Part shown: positions 10,924 through 22,451 of the stretch, piece by piece
How the letters are laid out: each line of letters opens with the position of its first letter
How positions within the stretch are numbered: position 1 is the stretch's first letter
Origin: Isoetes taiwanensis
Lineage: Eukaryota > Streptophyta > Lycopodiopsida > Isoetales > Isoetaceae
Reading direction: 5' to 3'
DNA length: 64,000 nucleotides
Assembly (NCBI GenBank): GCA_021234155.1
Contig: JAJEKV010000016.1
Location: forward strand, 1,674,001 to 1,738,000
Notes under the pieces: model-generated
Database searches by the model: none
What the model saw: the letters and a program-made list of their open reading frames with translations, nothing else
What the model was told of the DNA's origin: nothing
Position numbers and translations under genes: made by a program

Positions 10924-11490
10924 ATGCCATGTTACATTAATCTCCCAGTTGGTGACGAAGATGAATTGGAATTACATTTGGGGCAGCAATTACACAGCTT
11001 AGCTCCAGTTGCGGCTCCAAGCTCCAGTCCGGTTGAACCGCATCCGAGCATCAGTCCGGCTGGAGCCCTAGATGCACAAGTCTTGCAACCCCTGGAATAT
11101 TTAGATCAAGTGATGATGATGAACAGGGCGCGCAGGCAGATCACATGGAGGCTGGCAGTATTAGCTGACCACTTCGATCATGCAGTACATGCATTGATCG
11201 AGAGTGAATCTCGCAACCGTCAGCTCGAGATTCAAAATGAGGAGCTTCGTTGGTTAGTGGCTAGCCTCTATGCCCGGATGCCTCAACATGAGCCACTACC
11301 GCAGGCGGCATACAATGCAATGGCTCAACCAATGGAGCATGACCAGGAGGAGGAGCATGACCAGGAGGTGGAGGTGGAGCAGGCGGGGAAGGTGAAGCTG
11401 GAGCCTGGGATTTTTGCTGGGGTTTTACCTGAAGAATTCACTATGCCCTGGAATGGAAATGGGAGTATCGATAGCCAAGCTACTCAGTAG
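10924..11490 (+). CDS. Unrecognised coiled-coil protein of element 1
   Basis: An intact 188-codon ORF preceded by TTGATAG, a plausible splice acceptor right before the ATG. The N-terminus is acidic (VGDEDELELH). A Pro/Ser-rich stretch follows at about 28-52. Residues about 65-115 form a helical segment with ESRNRQLEIQNEELRWLVAS, resembling a short leucine zipper with a basic flank (NRARRQ). Then come a Glu/His/Gln run (EHDQEEEHDQEVEVEQ) and a sumoylation-like KVKLEPG. No family recognised. It sits between promoter module 2 and the ParB-like gene on the same strand, so it is probably a transposon accessory protein, possibly DNA-binding. It is the only undamaged ORF of element 1. Confidence 0.55.
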   Translation: MPCYINLPVGDEDELELHLGQQLHSLAPVAAPSSSPVEPHPSISPAGALDAQVLQPLEYLDQVMMMNRARRQITWRLAVLADHFDHAVHALIESESRNRQLEIQNEELRWLVASLYARMPQHEPLPQAAYNAMAQPMEHDQEEEHDQEVEVEQAGKVKLEPGIFAGVLPEEFTMPWNGNGSIDSQATQ

Positions 11491-12342
11491 ACTGGGCTTG
11501 AAACAATAGACTGTGCTTGAAACAGTCTGGGATTTTGTATGTCTGGTTTATCCAGATTTTGTAAACTTTTGCCAATCAATACAACAAATTTTGTCTACTT
11601 CTATATTTCTACAATGTAATACATGTTACATACCATTTTTAAGCGGTTTCTTGGCCATGCAACAAATGTTCCAACACTTTCTCCAACCGTATCCCCACCG
11701 GGGTGTCTGTGAGGTAAAGCTTCATCCATAGCGCAGCAGTTAATCACTGTAACTCAGACATACTTATCCCCGAGCGGAATTCCATGACAGTTTGCAGTCG
11801 GATCGATGGAGTCGATCTTGTATAATCCTACTTTCCTTTTCTGATTTGTGGTTAACATGAAACATTCATCATCGACACTGCAGACAATTGTCTATTCAGA
11901 CACCTACTATTGGAAATTAATGTTCAAGCTATAGGAATGATATGAGTACCAGAATTCTGTAGCCATTCTTGAGAAGCTGATTCGAGTTCTCGAAATCACA
12001 GGCGTTATGGAAACTCAGGCGGCTGGGAAAAATTCGAGTTAGAAGAAAGCTTAGGTTAACTACGTTTAGGCGGGATAAATGTAATCAATGAAAGAACACG
12101 GTAGATTGGTTTTTAAAAACTCAATGAAAGAAGTCAGCGGACGGGTTAGTGAATCTTCGTCATTATTATTTTTATGTGTCAAGAATATTTCGAAACTGCA
12201 TATTGTGTTTTCTTGAAATTCAAATTTCTCTCATGCAGGTAGAAAACGCTATTTCTCGTACAGGTAGAAAAAGGTATTTGTTCGAGCAGCTCGAGCGCTT
12301 ATCCGAGCGACCTTGCGACTCTGTTACTAGGCGATTCCGGAG
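11491..12342. other. Intergenic region between two element-1 genes
   Basis: Contains the likely 3' UTR of the preceding gene (GTAAAC-rich, to about 11,640) and unassigned sequence. No ORF with recognisable composition. Unlike the two upstream promoters, no TATATAAA plus palindrome module precedes 12343. Confidence 0.45.
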
Positions 12343-12839
12343 ATGTCTTCTAAAACCAAAGGTGGTCGAGGCGGACGGGGCCGAGGAAGCGGTGGCAGAG
12401 GAAACTCAAAACCCGGCTCTTCTCAAGTTTCAGAGGACGTTGAAACCCCTATTCAAGGTATTTAATTTGCCTTCTGAATACACAGTGTGTGGAGAGTATT
12501 ATGCATTGCATGAATTTGAGTTATTTCTTTGCCTTCAGTTAATATGGTTTGCACGAATTTGAGTTATTATGCTTTGCATGAATTTAAATTATTACCTTCA
12601 GTTAATGCTCTGATTGTCTGTTTTTTAGGACATAATTTTGCTCTGTTTTTATAGAATATAGTTCTTAGTAGTTTTTAACCTATTTAGGGCTGGAGGTTTG
12701 ACAGTTAGAGATAGCAGTGTTCAATGAGGTTAAATAGTGTGAAATATGGATTCATAAAGGGTACGCAGCTTAAAATGTGGATGCATAATAATTTAGCTTC
12801 AAATTCACGCATAGCATGGTATACAGTAAGAGCTACGAA

Positions 12840-12890
12840 CATGCCAAGCGTGAATTATACTAATTTAGGTTCAAATTCACGCCAAGCGTG
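12840..12890. repeat. Two element-1 palindromes in intron 1 of the ParB-like gene
   Basis: CATGCCAAGCGTG (12840-12852) and CACGCCAAGCGTG (12878-12890), 38 bp apart, each followed by a short AT-rich spacer, about 50 bp before the 12941 acceptor. Confidence 0.7.
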
Positions 12891-14117
12891 ATCTCTTGTT
12901 CTGGAAAATACAATAAAAAAATGTTCATCTTCTTTTGCAGTGCCCAAGAGGAAGAAAACCCCTAATAATTCGGGGTCTATTCCTGGTAAGAAACCAAGGG
13001 TAGACGACCCAGATGCAGTACCATATGATCTCACATTAGATGATGAAGGGCCGATTCTTATAGCAACCACTGACATTGCGTGCCCTGAAGAGGAAACGGA
13101 CGAGGGTGCCGAGTGGTATGTTGACCTTGCCAAGACAAATGGCAAGCTCGACTTAACTCTCTTCTCGAGAAAAAAGGAAGCAGACAAGATGACCAAACAA
13201 GGGATCCTAATCTCTTGTGAGGAAGAGGATGACACCAACTGCAAATTGCTCTTGGAGATTACACATAAGCAGAAGAAAGATCTGCTCAGACTTACTCACT
13301 GTAGAGCTGCTGCATACAAGGATACCTTCATGAGGACAGATGTGAATGGTGAGACATGTTTTAAGTATGGCTGGCCCATTAATGTAGCAGTTACGCCAAT
13401 ATCTATTTGCCAAGGGGTTACAGCTATGCGTAGAGGCATGTTCAATAAACCGACACCAAGTCATTATTTGCAGCAAGCTAGGGAATTAGCTGACTTGAAA
13501 GCTTCTAGGAGGGTCCTAAATCTAGGGAAGGATGTTCTTCCTGCAGTTGTCGAAGGCATGGAGGCTTCTGTTTTTGAGAATGAATAGGACAGGGTGGCGC
13601 AGCTGGAGGCCATGAACAAGCTGAATAAGTACTCTGACCATTATCCATTGGGTCTTAAGGAAACTTTTGCGATCCATGTGAAGTCCCTCATCCGTTCACC
13701 AAGCTCCATTTATGTTAGCAGAAGATATAATCCAGCACATGCCATGGAGATTGTTCAGAGCATGATTAGTAATCCAGGTCAAATGCCTATGCCAGCGGAT
13801 GTGTTACCTTGGGATATGATCTCGAACAAGCCTGCTGTGTGGACGAACTTCGAGGAGTTAATGTTAATGATAACATTAAATTCGTCATCATCGACGGGCA
13901 GCATTCTGTTGAGGCACAAAAGGCCCTCATCAGGCAGGCAGAACAAACAGGCCAAAGCGTGTTCTACAATCACTATGCATATAGGAGGTGTCGTCTCTTG
14001 GATGCCAATACTTCACCTGCAGATTTGGCTGAGATTAGTGCAACTTTGAATGAAATGGGGAAAACATTTCTATATAAAAGGTAACTAACTGCATTAGGAT
14101 GTTAGCATTTTAATATT

Positions 14118-14479
14118 CACGCCAGGCGTGCTTTCAATTCAATTAAATTCACGCGTGGCATGGTTTCATTCCTAACTAATTCACGCCACAATTCACGCCA
14201 GGCGTGCTTTCAAATCAAACTAATTGATTTGAAAGCACGCCTGGCGTGAATTGTTTTGATTTAAAAGCACGCCTGGCGTGAATTGGTTTGATTTGAAAGC
14301 ATGCCTGGCGTGAATTGTTTTGATTTAAAAGCACGCCTGGCGTCAATTGGTTTGATTTGAAAGCACACCTGGCATGAATTCAATTGATTTGAAAGGACGT
14401 CTGGCGTGAATTCAATTGATTTGAAAGCATGCCTGGCGTGAATTGCATTAGTAACTTAATTCATTTCACGCCAGGCGTG
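14118..14479. repeat. Intronic array of about 11 CACGCCTGGCGTG palindromes
   Basis: Units of about 32-33 bp built from CACGCCTGGCGTG plus the spacer AATTGNTTTGATTTRAAAG. The first three units are oriented the other way (CACGCCAGGCGTG-CTTTCAA), so the array folds on itself. Most differences are C-to-T or G-to-A (CATGCC, CACACC, GGCATG), as expected from deamination of methylated cytosine. It fills the intron (14081-14562) between the IDGQH exon and the next exon. Confidence 0.85.
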
Positions 14480-15875
14480 ATTTTTCTGTTGATCAATTCT
14501 ATTCAAATCGCGCCAATTCAATTCTATTCTATGATACTGATTCAATGTCTGTACTATTGCAGTCCATACGTGGAACAACTGCGCCACGCCCGTCAGCAGT
14601 GGGTGGAATATGGCTGCCCATTACCCACCAGACAGGGCGGGTCAAAGTCTGAGGCATTCAAGCTGCTGGAGCAGACTCTGTCGCAGACAATTATACAGGA
14701 GAAGAAGAAGACTGCAAGAAAAACAAAGAAAAAAGGTGGTGATGACATTGCAGATCCTTCTGAAAACTCATCTAGCCGGTCAGGCCCAACAGACTCGTAT
14801 AAGATTGTCTTTTGTAAGGAGGCAGTATGGCAAAAGTGGAATGAATTCTGGGACGCTTATGCACAAGGGAAGCTGCTAGATACTATGGGTAGGGTGCCTC
14901 CTGTTGATGTAAGCATCTTTGACTTGAATGTGACAGAGATGAGAAAGACTCAGGGGCTAGACGGCGCTGAGACCATTTGGGTTTTAGACCAGTGCTTAAA
15001 GAAGGATAGCTGAGAGTCGTGGGTCCAAATTAGTGCTTTCACTAAGGATAGGATGTCCTTCGTTGAGTGCTGCAGCCATGTGAAGGATGTATGTACAATG
15101 AAGTCAGCTGTAGGAGCTGAGTTACAAAGGCTATCGTGAAATTGGATTGCTGGACAAATACAAGGTCAGTAATGATGACATCAAGAAGTTTGTATTCTGG
15201 TCAAAGGACTTCCTAAAGAATTGGAAGGCTAAAAATGCAAAACATAAGGAGACTCTACCCCCTAAGGTACTCACCGAGTTGAGAAGAAAAGTGGCCCTTG
15301 TGAAGAAGATTACTGGAGAAGAAGACACTGTCCAGTATTCAGTCTCCATTGGGTACAAAGGTCTCTTGCCAGAATCAACTTCTTGCCTTAAAAATATATC
15401 ACTCTTTGTGTTGGACAGCAGGGGGAGAGGAGATATGGGCATGAACCAGAAGGACTACAGCATCTTCTTTACCAGCTGTATAGGATTGACAGCTGAGAGG
15501 TCCTTCACTATTGTCATCGTTTGTCCTTCTGGTGTGTCACATCTGCATGCACTATCCGCTGCTCATGATCTGGAGTGCCTCAAAGTTATTAGGGAGGGAT
15601 GCCTAATATATGATGTTAAGGATAATGAGCTGCGAACAGAACGGAAGATGGCACATGTGATCTTTATTATGATAGCCATGCTGTCAGACGAGGAATATGA
15701 TATTGCTAAGACCAAGGGTGACAATAGCAGTGCATGGGAATGTTTTCTTCTAGATGATCCAGACTTAAGAACTATATACTATCATACGGATCAGGATCAG
15801 TGTCTCAAGGCGCCCTCAATAATACATGTCTATGCACACCAAAAAGAAACTTGTAATTTCCAATGTGTTACCTAA

Positions 15876-18194
15876 AACATGTGATTTCAATGTTCCAGAG
15901 GGCTCAATGAATTTATCTCAACTCGACCGTAATGAGAAATCGGACAAAGCCTCTCGACTAAATTTTATTTCATGTTTTGGTAACATATATCTTGGTGGGA
16001 ATTATGGGCAAGAGCAAATATTATTGTTTCTTCCAAATCGACACACTCATCAAGAGGCATACCACATCGACCTAAATACGACATACACCTAGAAAGATCG
16101 CATAAATTTTTTGAGGTGGCATGGGTCTTTAGCCTTTATTTAATTCATATCCTTAATGTAGCCTTTGAAGACATGATTTTAGACATCATCCTAAGTGACC
16201 TCCTGCCACATCTTCTAGATCCAAAAAGAGGGCAAACAAGATTCTTTACGTCAAAGAGTACAATGGAATTGTTGGCTTAACTAGAGGATCACAATGTGTG
16301 GCAACATGCTACATCCTTACTATGTTTATACCCCCAAACACACCACCGCCCAATATGTCAAACCCATCGCCATCGATATAAAGGATACAGTTATAAGCAT
16401 ACCATCACAATCGCCTTAGTAGGCTTGACTAACAAGGCCCTAGCCTTATAGTTTCGTGTTGTTCCCCATGGTGCTCAATCACAAATACACCATTCCATGC
16501 CTAGGTGGGCTTTTGGTGTCATGGGATCTTTTTCTAACAATTCCCCGCCTATCAATTTCATGTGTCAGCTCTTTCTTCAACTATTGACTTACCTCACTGC
16601 ATGGCCCTATAATCGCCATTGGAGTTGTGCTAACCCAATATGCTCATCCCATAAAGAGCATTCTTGTTAGGCTTTACCAATGCAAGACAGCAGATATCAC
16701 ATTCCAAAAGAGGCTAGAGTGCCTTAACTCATCAGAAAGATCATGAAAACTCCTTAATAAGTTTGTCAATTGCCTTGTATTAACAACTTTATTAATGACT
16801 TTATCTTTGCTTTTTGATAAAGGTTCTAAAGTGGGAATAACTTCATGATACAACCCTCATTCCTTTTATTTATCCATTTCTTTGGGCTGTCATACACCGC
16901 ACAATTGGATTAACTTCATTGTTCGCTATGGTGGTTTTTCACAGCCGCTAGGTGCCGTGAAGAGCAAATTTCCATGCTTATAAGAATCTATATTAATAGC
17001 CAGATCCATACTTTTAACATTCATGATTTCTATTCATAGCTATTGAAGCACCTGGAAAATTTATTACCATATTAAACATGCTGCCTTTGCGTTTTTGGGA
17101 TAGCCCTGCTAGCTAGAAATGCCTCCAGGTAAGATTTGAAGGTCTTAGTTTCGACATGAAGTATTCCTAATGCAAAATTATGGGTACCCTCGGCATCCAT
17201 AAGGACTACAAATGGTTTAGCACCGAAGCAAAATTGTTCTCAACTATAGACAAACGTAGCTTTCTTTAATCTTTCTAGTTTTAAGTGTTGTGCCTTTGTT
17301 CACTTGCGATTTCACTATAAAGCATGACTCATGTTGCTGAAAATTTTACATTCATTAATGTAGCGAATTAGCAACAAAATAGATCTAAATGTTGTGTTTA
17401 GATTGTGTTGGAGAAGGTCATGAGAGGTATAGCTATAGACATTGTAGATGATAGAAGCATAAGCCACCACTGCTTCACAATCTACGATGTGATGTGATGT
17501 GATCTTTTGAAGAATCTAAATACTACAAAAACATACACCTATCATATACACCTATTATAATGCAAGTTTGCGCCATGAATCTAAGGCATCACTTTTATTT
17601 GTTCTCAATAAATCAAACCTCATCTACAATTAACAAGAGCAATGGCCAACCAGGAAAGTTACATCTATCTGACATCCGCTTCTTATGTCGTTTTGATACC
17701 GATGCCTATAGTAAGGGCAGCTAGAAGCAAATCTTGATTATATAGGTTTTCTAAGCCGCTAAATTGAGCACATCATTCAGGCTCTTGATCATCATGTTAT
17801 TAATAATCTAATATATGGAAAAATGATTGTCTTTATTTCGTTCCATAATAGTTTGTTGGGAAGAACTCTTTGTTGGGAAGAACTCTTGAGACATATACAA
17901 AACCATGAACCAAAAAGTGAGGTTTCAATTCTATTTCATCGCCTGAAAAAGGTAAGATATAAAAGATTCCCTAAAACCATCCGGAATAAATCCAAACCAT
18001 CATACTGGCCAGGCTAGTTGACATCAGAACTTAAATCAAGCTACTTTGTTTTGTGTAGATTTCATATGATCTACAAGTCCCTAAGAGTTATGCATGAGCT
18101 TTGCTAGATAGAGCAAAATCTTTTCTATTCTACAATGTGGAGCTTATAATAAGAAACAAGATGTCAACTTCCGTAAAATGTGAATCGATCCTAT
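15876..18194 (-). mobile_element. Possible remnant of a Ty3/Gypsy-like retroelement; otherwise unassigned
   Basis: On the minus strand near 17,190-17,240 the translation FVVLMDAEGTHNFALGI resembles the retropepsin active-site block (D-S/G-G-THNF). Further on (about 16,400-16,700) some phrases recall the start of a Gypsy RT but are too broken to confirm. No LTR, primer site or integrase motif was seen. A short tandem duplication (GTTGGGAAGAACTCTT, twice) lies at 17,857-17,888. The rest shows nothing interpretable. Confidence 0.25.
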
Positions 18195-21100
18195 ATGCAA
18201 GTGTTTGTAAATCTTCCCATCCATTATGCATTGCATTACGGACAACATTCTAACCAATCGCTAGCTTCAACAAGAACAACCCAACATGCAAATCCAAGAC
18301 CCAAAATGTGCAAGTTACATCCCTTGTTAGGAATAATTCTAGTCAAGTCAAACTGCTCGGAAACAGTTTGAAATAAATGGCTCTATTCATTATAACATGG
18401 TTTCATTTATTGGTATGAACCGACAATAACCAAAGTGCGTTTGCTTCCACCGGCTTGATAAGCAGTCTAATATAGTGGGAAGTGCATTGGGTTGGAGCAG
18501 TTTGCAGTGGGCTAGCCCCTCACATTTGGAAGAAATGTGCACACTTTAGGATATGGTTTCTCATATGCAAAGTAGCCATTACCTATCTAATGTTTAGATA
18601 GATGCACCATAAACTTCGTGATTTAGATTATTTGAGGAATCATATTTCCCATTTTTGCATTATTATCGAGGATCCCGCATCCAAAGCAAGACTAGAGTAG
18701 CATCGCATAAGATGCAAGAATGGAAATGACATTGTAAAGGGCATAGATCCATATGTGGGACGGATTTCTGAAATTGCCAAAGTATACATGAGGAATTGGT
18801 CTATGATGGAAATAGTGCACAGAGCGCAATGTATTGAGTGCAGATTAAGAGATATAGGGAACATAGATGTAATCCTGAATTTATCTCTATCAGTACTCTT
18901 CAAAGTGTTCTTTTCCACCCTTTTGTTTGCACTTTAGTGATCAACAGTTTAACGCATCAACATTTCAAATGCCTCCGCCCCAAAATGGTGGTGGTATATT
19001 TTAGAAAATGGACTAAACAGCATCCCAAGGTGGAGCTATGGTGGTACATTAAGATCACAAGATGGTGTAAAATTTCTTTGATGCATACGCGGGTCATGCA
19101 AGCATCAAGCCCCAGAATGTCAAAATGTATGAGAAGGCGTATCATTCAATTGTTTCAAGCAGACTTATGTGCATAAGAGAAAATACTAATGTACCTTTAG
19201 CCTTATATATTCTAGATGTCTCCAAGCTATCTTTTACCATAACTATATCGCATCACCTGAGCTAACTGTAATTTTCCTGCATATGTCCATTTCTCTAACA
19301 AATGGCCCATTCTCGCCAAAGAACACAATGCCTTGAAACTGTGAATGATATCATGATAACTAAATTTAGTGAAAAGTATACTCCACCCAATTTATATTTA
19401 ATGCATCTAATCGGAGTGGGGAATGACCAACTGCTTTGATAGCTAATCACTATAATTTCTACCGGGTTTGGTAGCTAGCCACTATAATTTCTAGAACTTA
19501 TGTACGGGTCGACCTAATTGCCACTTTGAAAGCCCATTGTTTCAATAACATGCAACAAGCAATAGATTGTTCGTGGTGCGGAACTTAATATAGAAATTGG
19601 GACGGGTGATAATAAGTTTAGCTTAACTATACCTTGAGTGTAGTGTAGTACAACAATCTAAAGAAATATGTAGTGCAGCAAATTGTATGCAGGGAAACAA
19701 AGCATAGCTAATAATCTAAGTACAAAGTTTATGAGTGCATCTAGAGATAATGGCTACTTTGCATATGAGAAGCCATATCCTAAAGAGTGCAGATTTTTCA
19801 ATTAACCTTTTAATTTTGTTCTAGTCTGTGACTACTTATTTGCAAATGCCCAACCTATGCACTTCCCACTATAATAAAGATGAATTTCACATTAGATCGC
19901 TTACTAAACTAGATTTGGAGTACACAAGCTTAGCTTTCAACTAACCTATATGCATATTGACATAATAACCGCTTGAAGATCCGTTAATGCGCCTTCATCT
20001 TCAAATGAAACTACTTTTAAAAACCCAATCCCTTATAGAGCCGCCTTTATCGCCACAAAGAAGTCACTTTTTAATCTCACGAAATTTAACTTCATAGATA
20101 GACAGATGTGACGCTTCCCACATCCTTCCCTCCGCTTATAGTCTAAAAAGAATTAAAAAAGATTTTGATGCAAGTAAGAGGCATTGTAATGTATAACTAT
20201 GTAGCATATGCACGTGAAAAATCTAAATAGGCAAAACTTACAGAGAGCAAAAAATGTAGCAACCACCATTGCATCAACTAAGAGCTACAATATATTGAAC
20301 TCGCACCAATGAAGTATTGTAAACCCATATAACGCGGTCATTGGGCCTGCTCAGATACCGATCTATTCCTCCCTCTAGGTCCAAACATTTGCATGTAAAT
20401 CATAGGACTCTCTAAATTATAACCCTCTAGTCCAAACATTTGCATGTAAATCATAGGACTCTAAATTATATATCAAGAAAGATCCTATATATCAGATGGA
20501 TAGCATACATCAGGAAAGATTGTAGTTTAGAGAGCATACGCTGATCGCAAAAGAATGGGCAAAATAGTCACGGCATGGTCCGGCCAAAGAACGCCAATTC
20601 CCGGGCACTATATGCTCGAGCGTAGGCATGCAGACTCCCACCGCCAACGTTCCGCCATATAGTCGCCACATGCGTGCTAATCAAGATCCGCAACGATCCC
20701 CCGACCCAAATCCCATTACAGAATCGGGCCGAATTACAAGGGGCGCCGCCACAAATGCACATGAGCCTTTATTATAGTTCCTACTTTCTTCACTCCCAGA
20801 AGTGAAGAAACTTGTGAAGCCTTTTGACTGAGCCTTACATACCAAATTTCATCTTTTTCTTTGCCCCTCTCCTTTGACTCATCTTTGTCCTCTTCGACAT
20901 ATCCATTCGAGAGTAGCGGGGCCTCCGGGCTTCGCTTAAATACTCCTAGCTCTCCTAATAGAGCTTGATCTTATGCTCTGATTAACAACCGATTCCACAA
21001 GCTCCCTCCATGGCTAAACTAGTTGTCTGGGATCTGGATTTCCAAAGCCGAATTTTTTAAGATCTATGCATCCTAGCTTAAAGGTTTCTTTTACACGCGG

Positions 21101-21250
21101 TAAAGGGGAACCAAAAGCTTGTCAAAAATACATGAAGCGACTATATGGAAAATGCAAAGTAGCCACATCCCATCACCACCGCCTTCTCGTGATACCAATT
21201 ATTGATTTTAGGTTCCTAGAATATTGACACCTAATGCTTCATGTGCAAAG
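18195..21250. repeat. Segmental duplication, left copy
   Basis: Co-linear with 23,950-27,315 over its whole length with frequent small differences. It holds no gene I recognise. It contains an inverted-repeat pair (18,437-18,645 / 19,700-19,925) and a 46-bp tandem repeat (GTCCAAACATTTGCATG..., about 20,377-20,470), both also present in the right copy. At 21,223-21,230 a single ATTGACAC marks the empty target of the MITE found in the right copy. In position it would be intronic to, or 5' of, the AGPase exons at 22.4-23.2 kb. Confidence 0.85.
18437..19925. repeat. Inverted-repeat pair enclosing ~1.1 kb (left duplication copy)
   Basis: The left arm (about 18,437-18,645) includes TATAGTGGGAAGTGCAT and CTCATATGCAAAGTAGCCAT; the right arm (about 19,700-19,925) carries their reverse complements in mirror order, so the arms are about 200 bp with small indels. 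A non-autonomous TIR element is one explanation. Boundary duplications could not be fixed because of local sequence noise. The counterpart in the right copy is 24,204-25,700. Confidence 0.65.
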
Positions 21251-22144
21251 CAAATAAGAAACCTTTTCCTCCCATCGGAAAATTTCTTGCGCTTTTTCAC
21301 CTAGTCTTAATTTATAATTTTCTATCGGATTGCTCGCAAACAAAATTACAAAATTGGATTCCATTTCATCGAGACAAAGAGAATTCAAAAAGTATATTAC
21401 AATCAATTCATTACCACTATTCACTAAGCACCTCAAGAGCTATAATATCACATGCAATAATAGCTATAATATTATGTTTTATATATGTACTTGGTCTTAA
21501 GTATTCATTTGTAAGTACATAAAAACATATGCTTATATATTCTCAAAACATATTGAGTGTGGTTTACATTTTTATCTCTTCCTATGAGGCTAAAAACTAA
21601 GAACATTTTTATCTCTTCCTATGAGGCTAAAAAGACTAAGAACATCTGCTAAAGTATTTGACATTGAATCCACATCCTAAATATGATCTGACATCTTTCC
21701 ATTTCTATGTGACATCCTCAGATATTCCCATGATAAGCAATAAGTTTCTTGTTTACTTTGATCAAACTTGTGTCTACATAATGGGCTCCTTGAAGGAAAA
21801 TGTCGTTTTAATGCATAAGAGATACAAAGAAGCTAACAAGAAAAGCTAAAGTTCATGATGTTACAGATTTGTTAAAATGTATCAAATTACATGTCATAAA
21901 TATACCCTAATCGGATTTGTTATCAAAATAATCTATGAATGACATGCTCATATCTTGACAATTGATAAGAATGTCTAATATACCATGATACTTTAGACTT
22001 AGATATTGTGAAGCAAGGAACTGTCGATTGGCATAATTGAATTTGACAAATAAAGCTAAGCTCTCAAAGGATATATGAATAAAAACAACAGATAATGCTA
22101 GAATCAAATCATATCGGGGTCCACAAAGGTATAATGTTTTCATG
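21251..22144. mobile_element. 894-bp insertion present only in the left duplication copy
   Basis: Compared with the right copy (GTGCAAAGTATTTCC at about 27,308-27,322), the left copy has this segment between AAAG (21,247-21,250) and AAAG (22,145-22,148), a possible 4-bp target duplication. No terminal inverted repeats, poly(A) or recognised ORF. A tandem pair of about 42 bp (TTTTTATCTCTTCCTATGAG...) lies at 21,563-21,648. Deletion in the other copy is possible but would not predict the flanking AAAG repeat. Confidence 0.5.
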
Positions 22145-22451
22145 AAAGTATTTCCAAAGATCTTATTATCTCATAATCGATGCTCGATATCCCCGAACTT
22201 GTTGATTTTACCTCTATTTGTTTGCATCTCCTTGCCATGGTTGCCTAAGTCAAATTTTTCGATGTTTATGTCTTGTGTTTTGCAAGTAATAATGAAATTT
22301 ATCGATGTGTTTTTAAGGAAGGAGGATTTTTCTATGAGAAACATTATCATGTGGTGTCTCATATTTTGTGAGCATGAGAAGCAGAGAAACTTGTTTTGCT
22401 TATCCAAAGTTCTCATTTGATTGACAAGTTGAACTACCGCTTTTAATTTTT

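Larger units (their letters stand above)
6200..15875. mobile_element. Element 1: large decayed DNA transposon (DUF7869 transposase + ParB-like gene); limits uncertain
   Basis: This groups the genes between LINE A and the retroelement debris at about 15.9 kb: a minus-strand transposase-like gene (6271-8386), two small plus-strand genes (8897-9324, 10924-11490) and a long plus-strand gene (12343-15875). They share one palindrome family (CACGCCTGGCGTG and variants) found in this window only between 8.7 and 14.5 kb, and two of them share a duplicated promoter. The gene pair matches that of element 2, whose borders are defined. I could not find terminal inverted repeats or a target duplication here, so the ends are placed by gene content only. 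Confidence 0.55.
12343..15875 (+). pseudogene. ParB-like domain protein with methyltransferase-like C-terminus (element 1), decayed
   Basis: Three exons with good splice sites: 12343-12457 (RGG-rich start, MSSKTKGGRGGRGRGSGGRG), 12941-14080 (NLS-like VPKRKKTP, then the main domain), and 14563-15875. The central motif FVIIDGQHSVEAQKAL (about 13,880-13,930), followed by TSPADLAEISATLNE, matches the IDGxHR-type core of ParB/sulfiredoxin-like domains. The C-terminal part (15,147-15,875) has an alternating strand-helix layout (ISLFVLD, then SFTIVIVCPSG) like a class I methyltransferase after motif IV, but DSRG stands where DPPY is expected and no SAM motif I was found. Damage: in-frame TAG at 13585-13587, frameshift near 13,858, in-frame TGA at about 15011-15013, frameshift near 15,130. 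The equivalent gene in element 2 keeps clearer methyltransferase motifs. Confidence 0.6.

Noticed and set aside
14118-14479. CRISPR-like array (palindromic repeats at 32-33 bp spacing)
   Set aside because: Spacers are near-identical, orientation switches within the array, it lies in an intron, and the context is a plant nuclear genome.
22142-22420. Overlapping ORFs on both strands as genes
   Set aside because: Both fall in AGPS intron sequence, have no motif, and the right duplication copy does not keep the frames.
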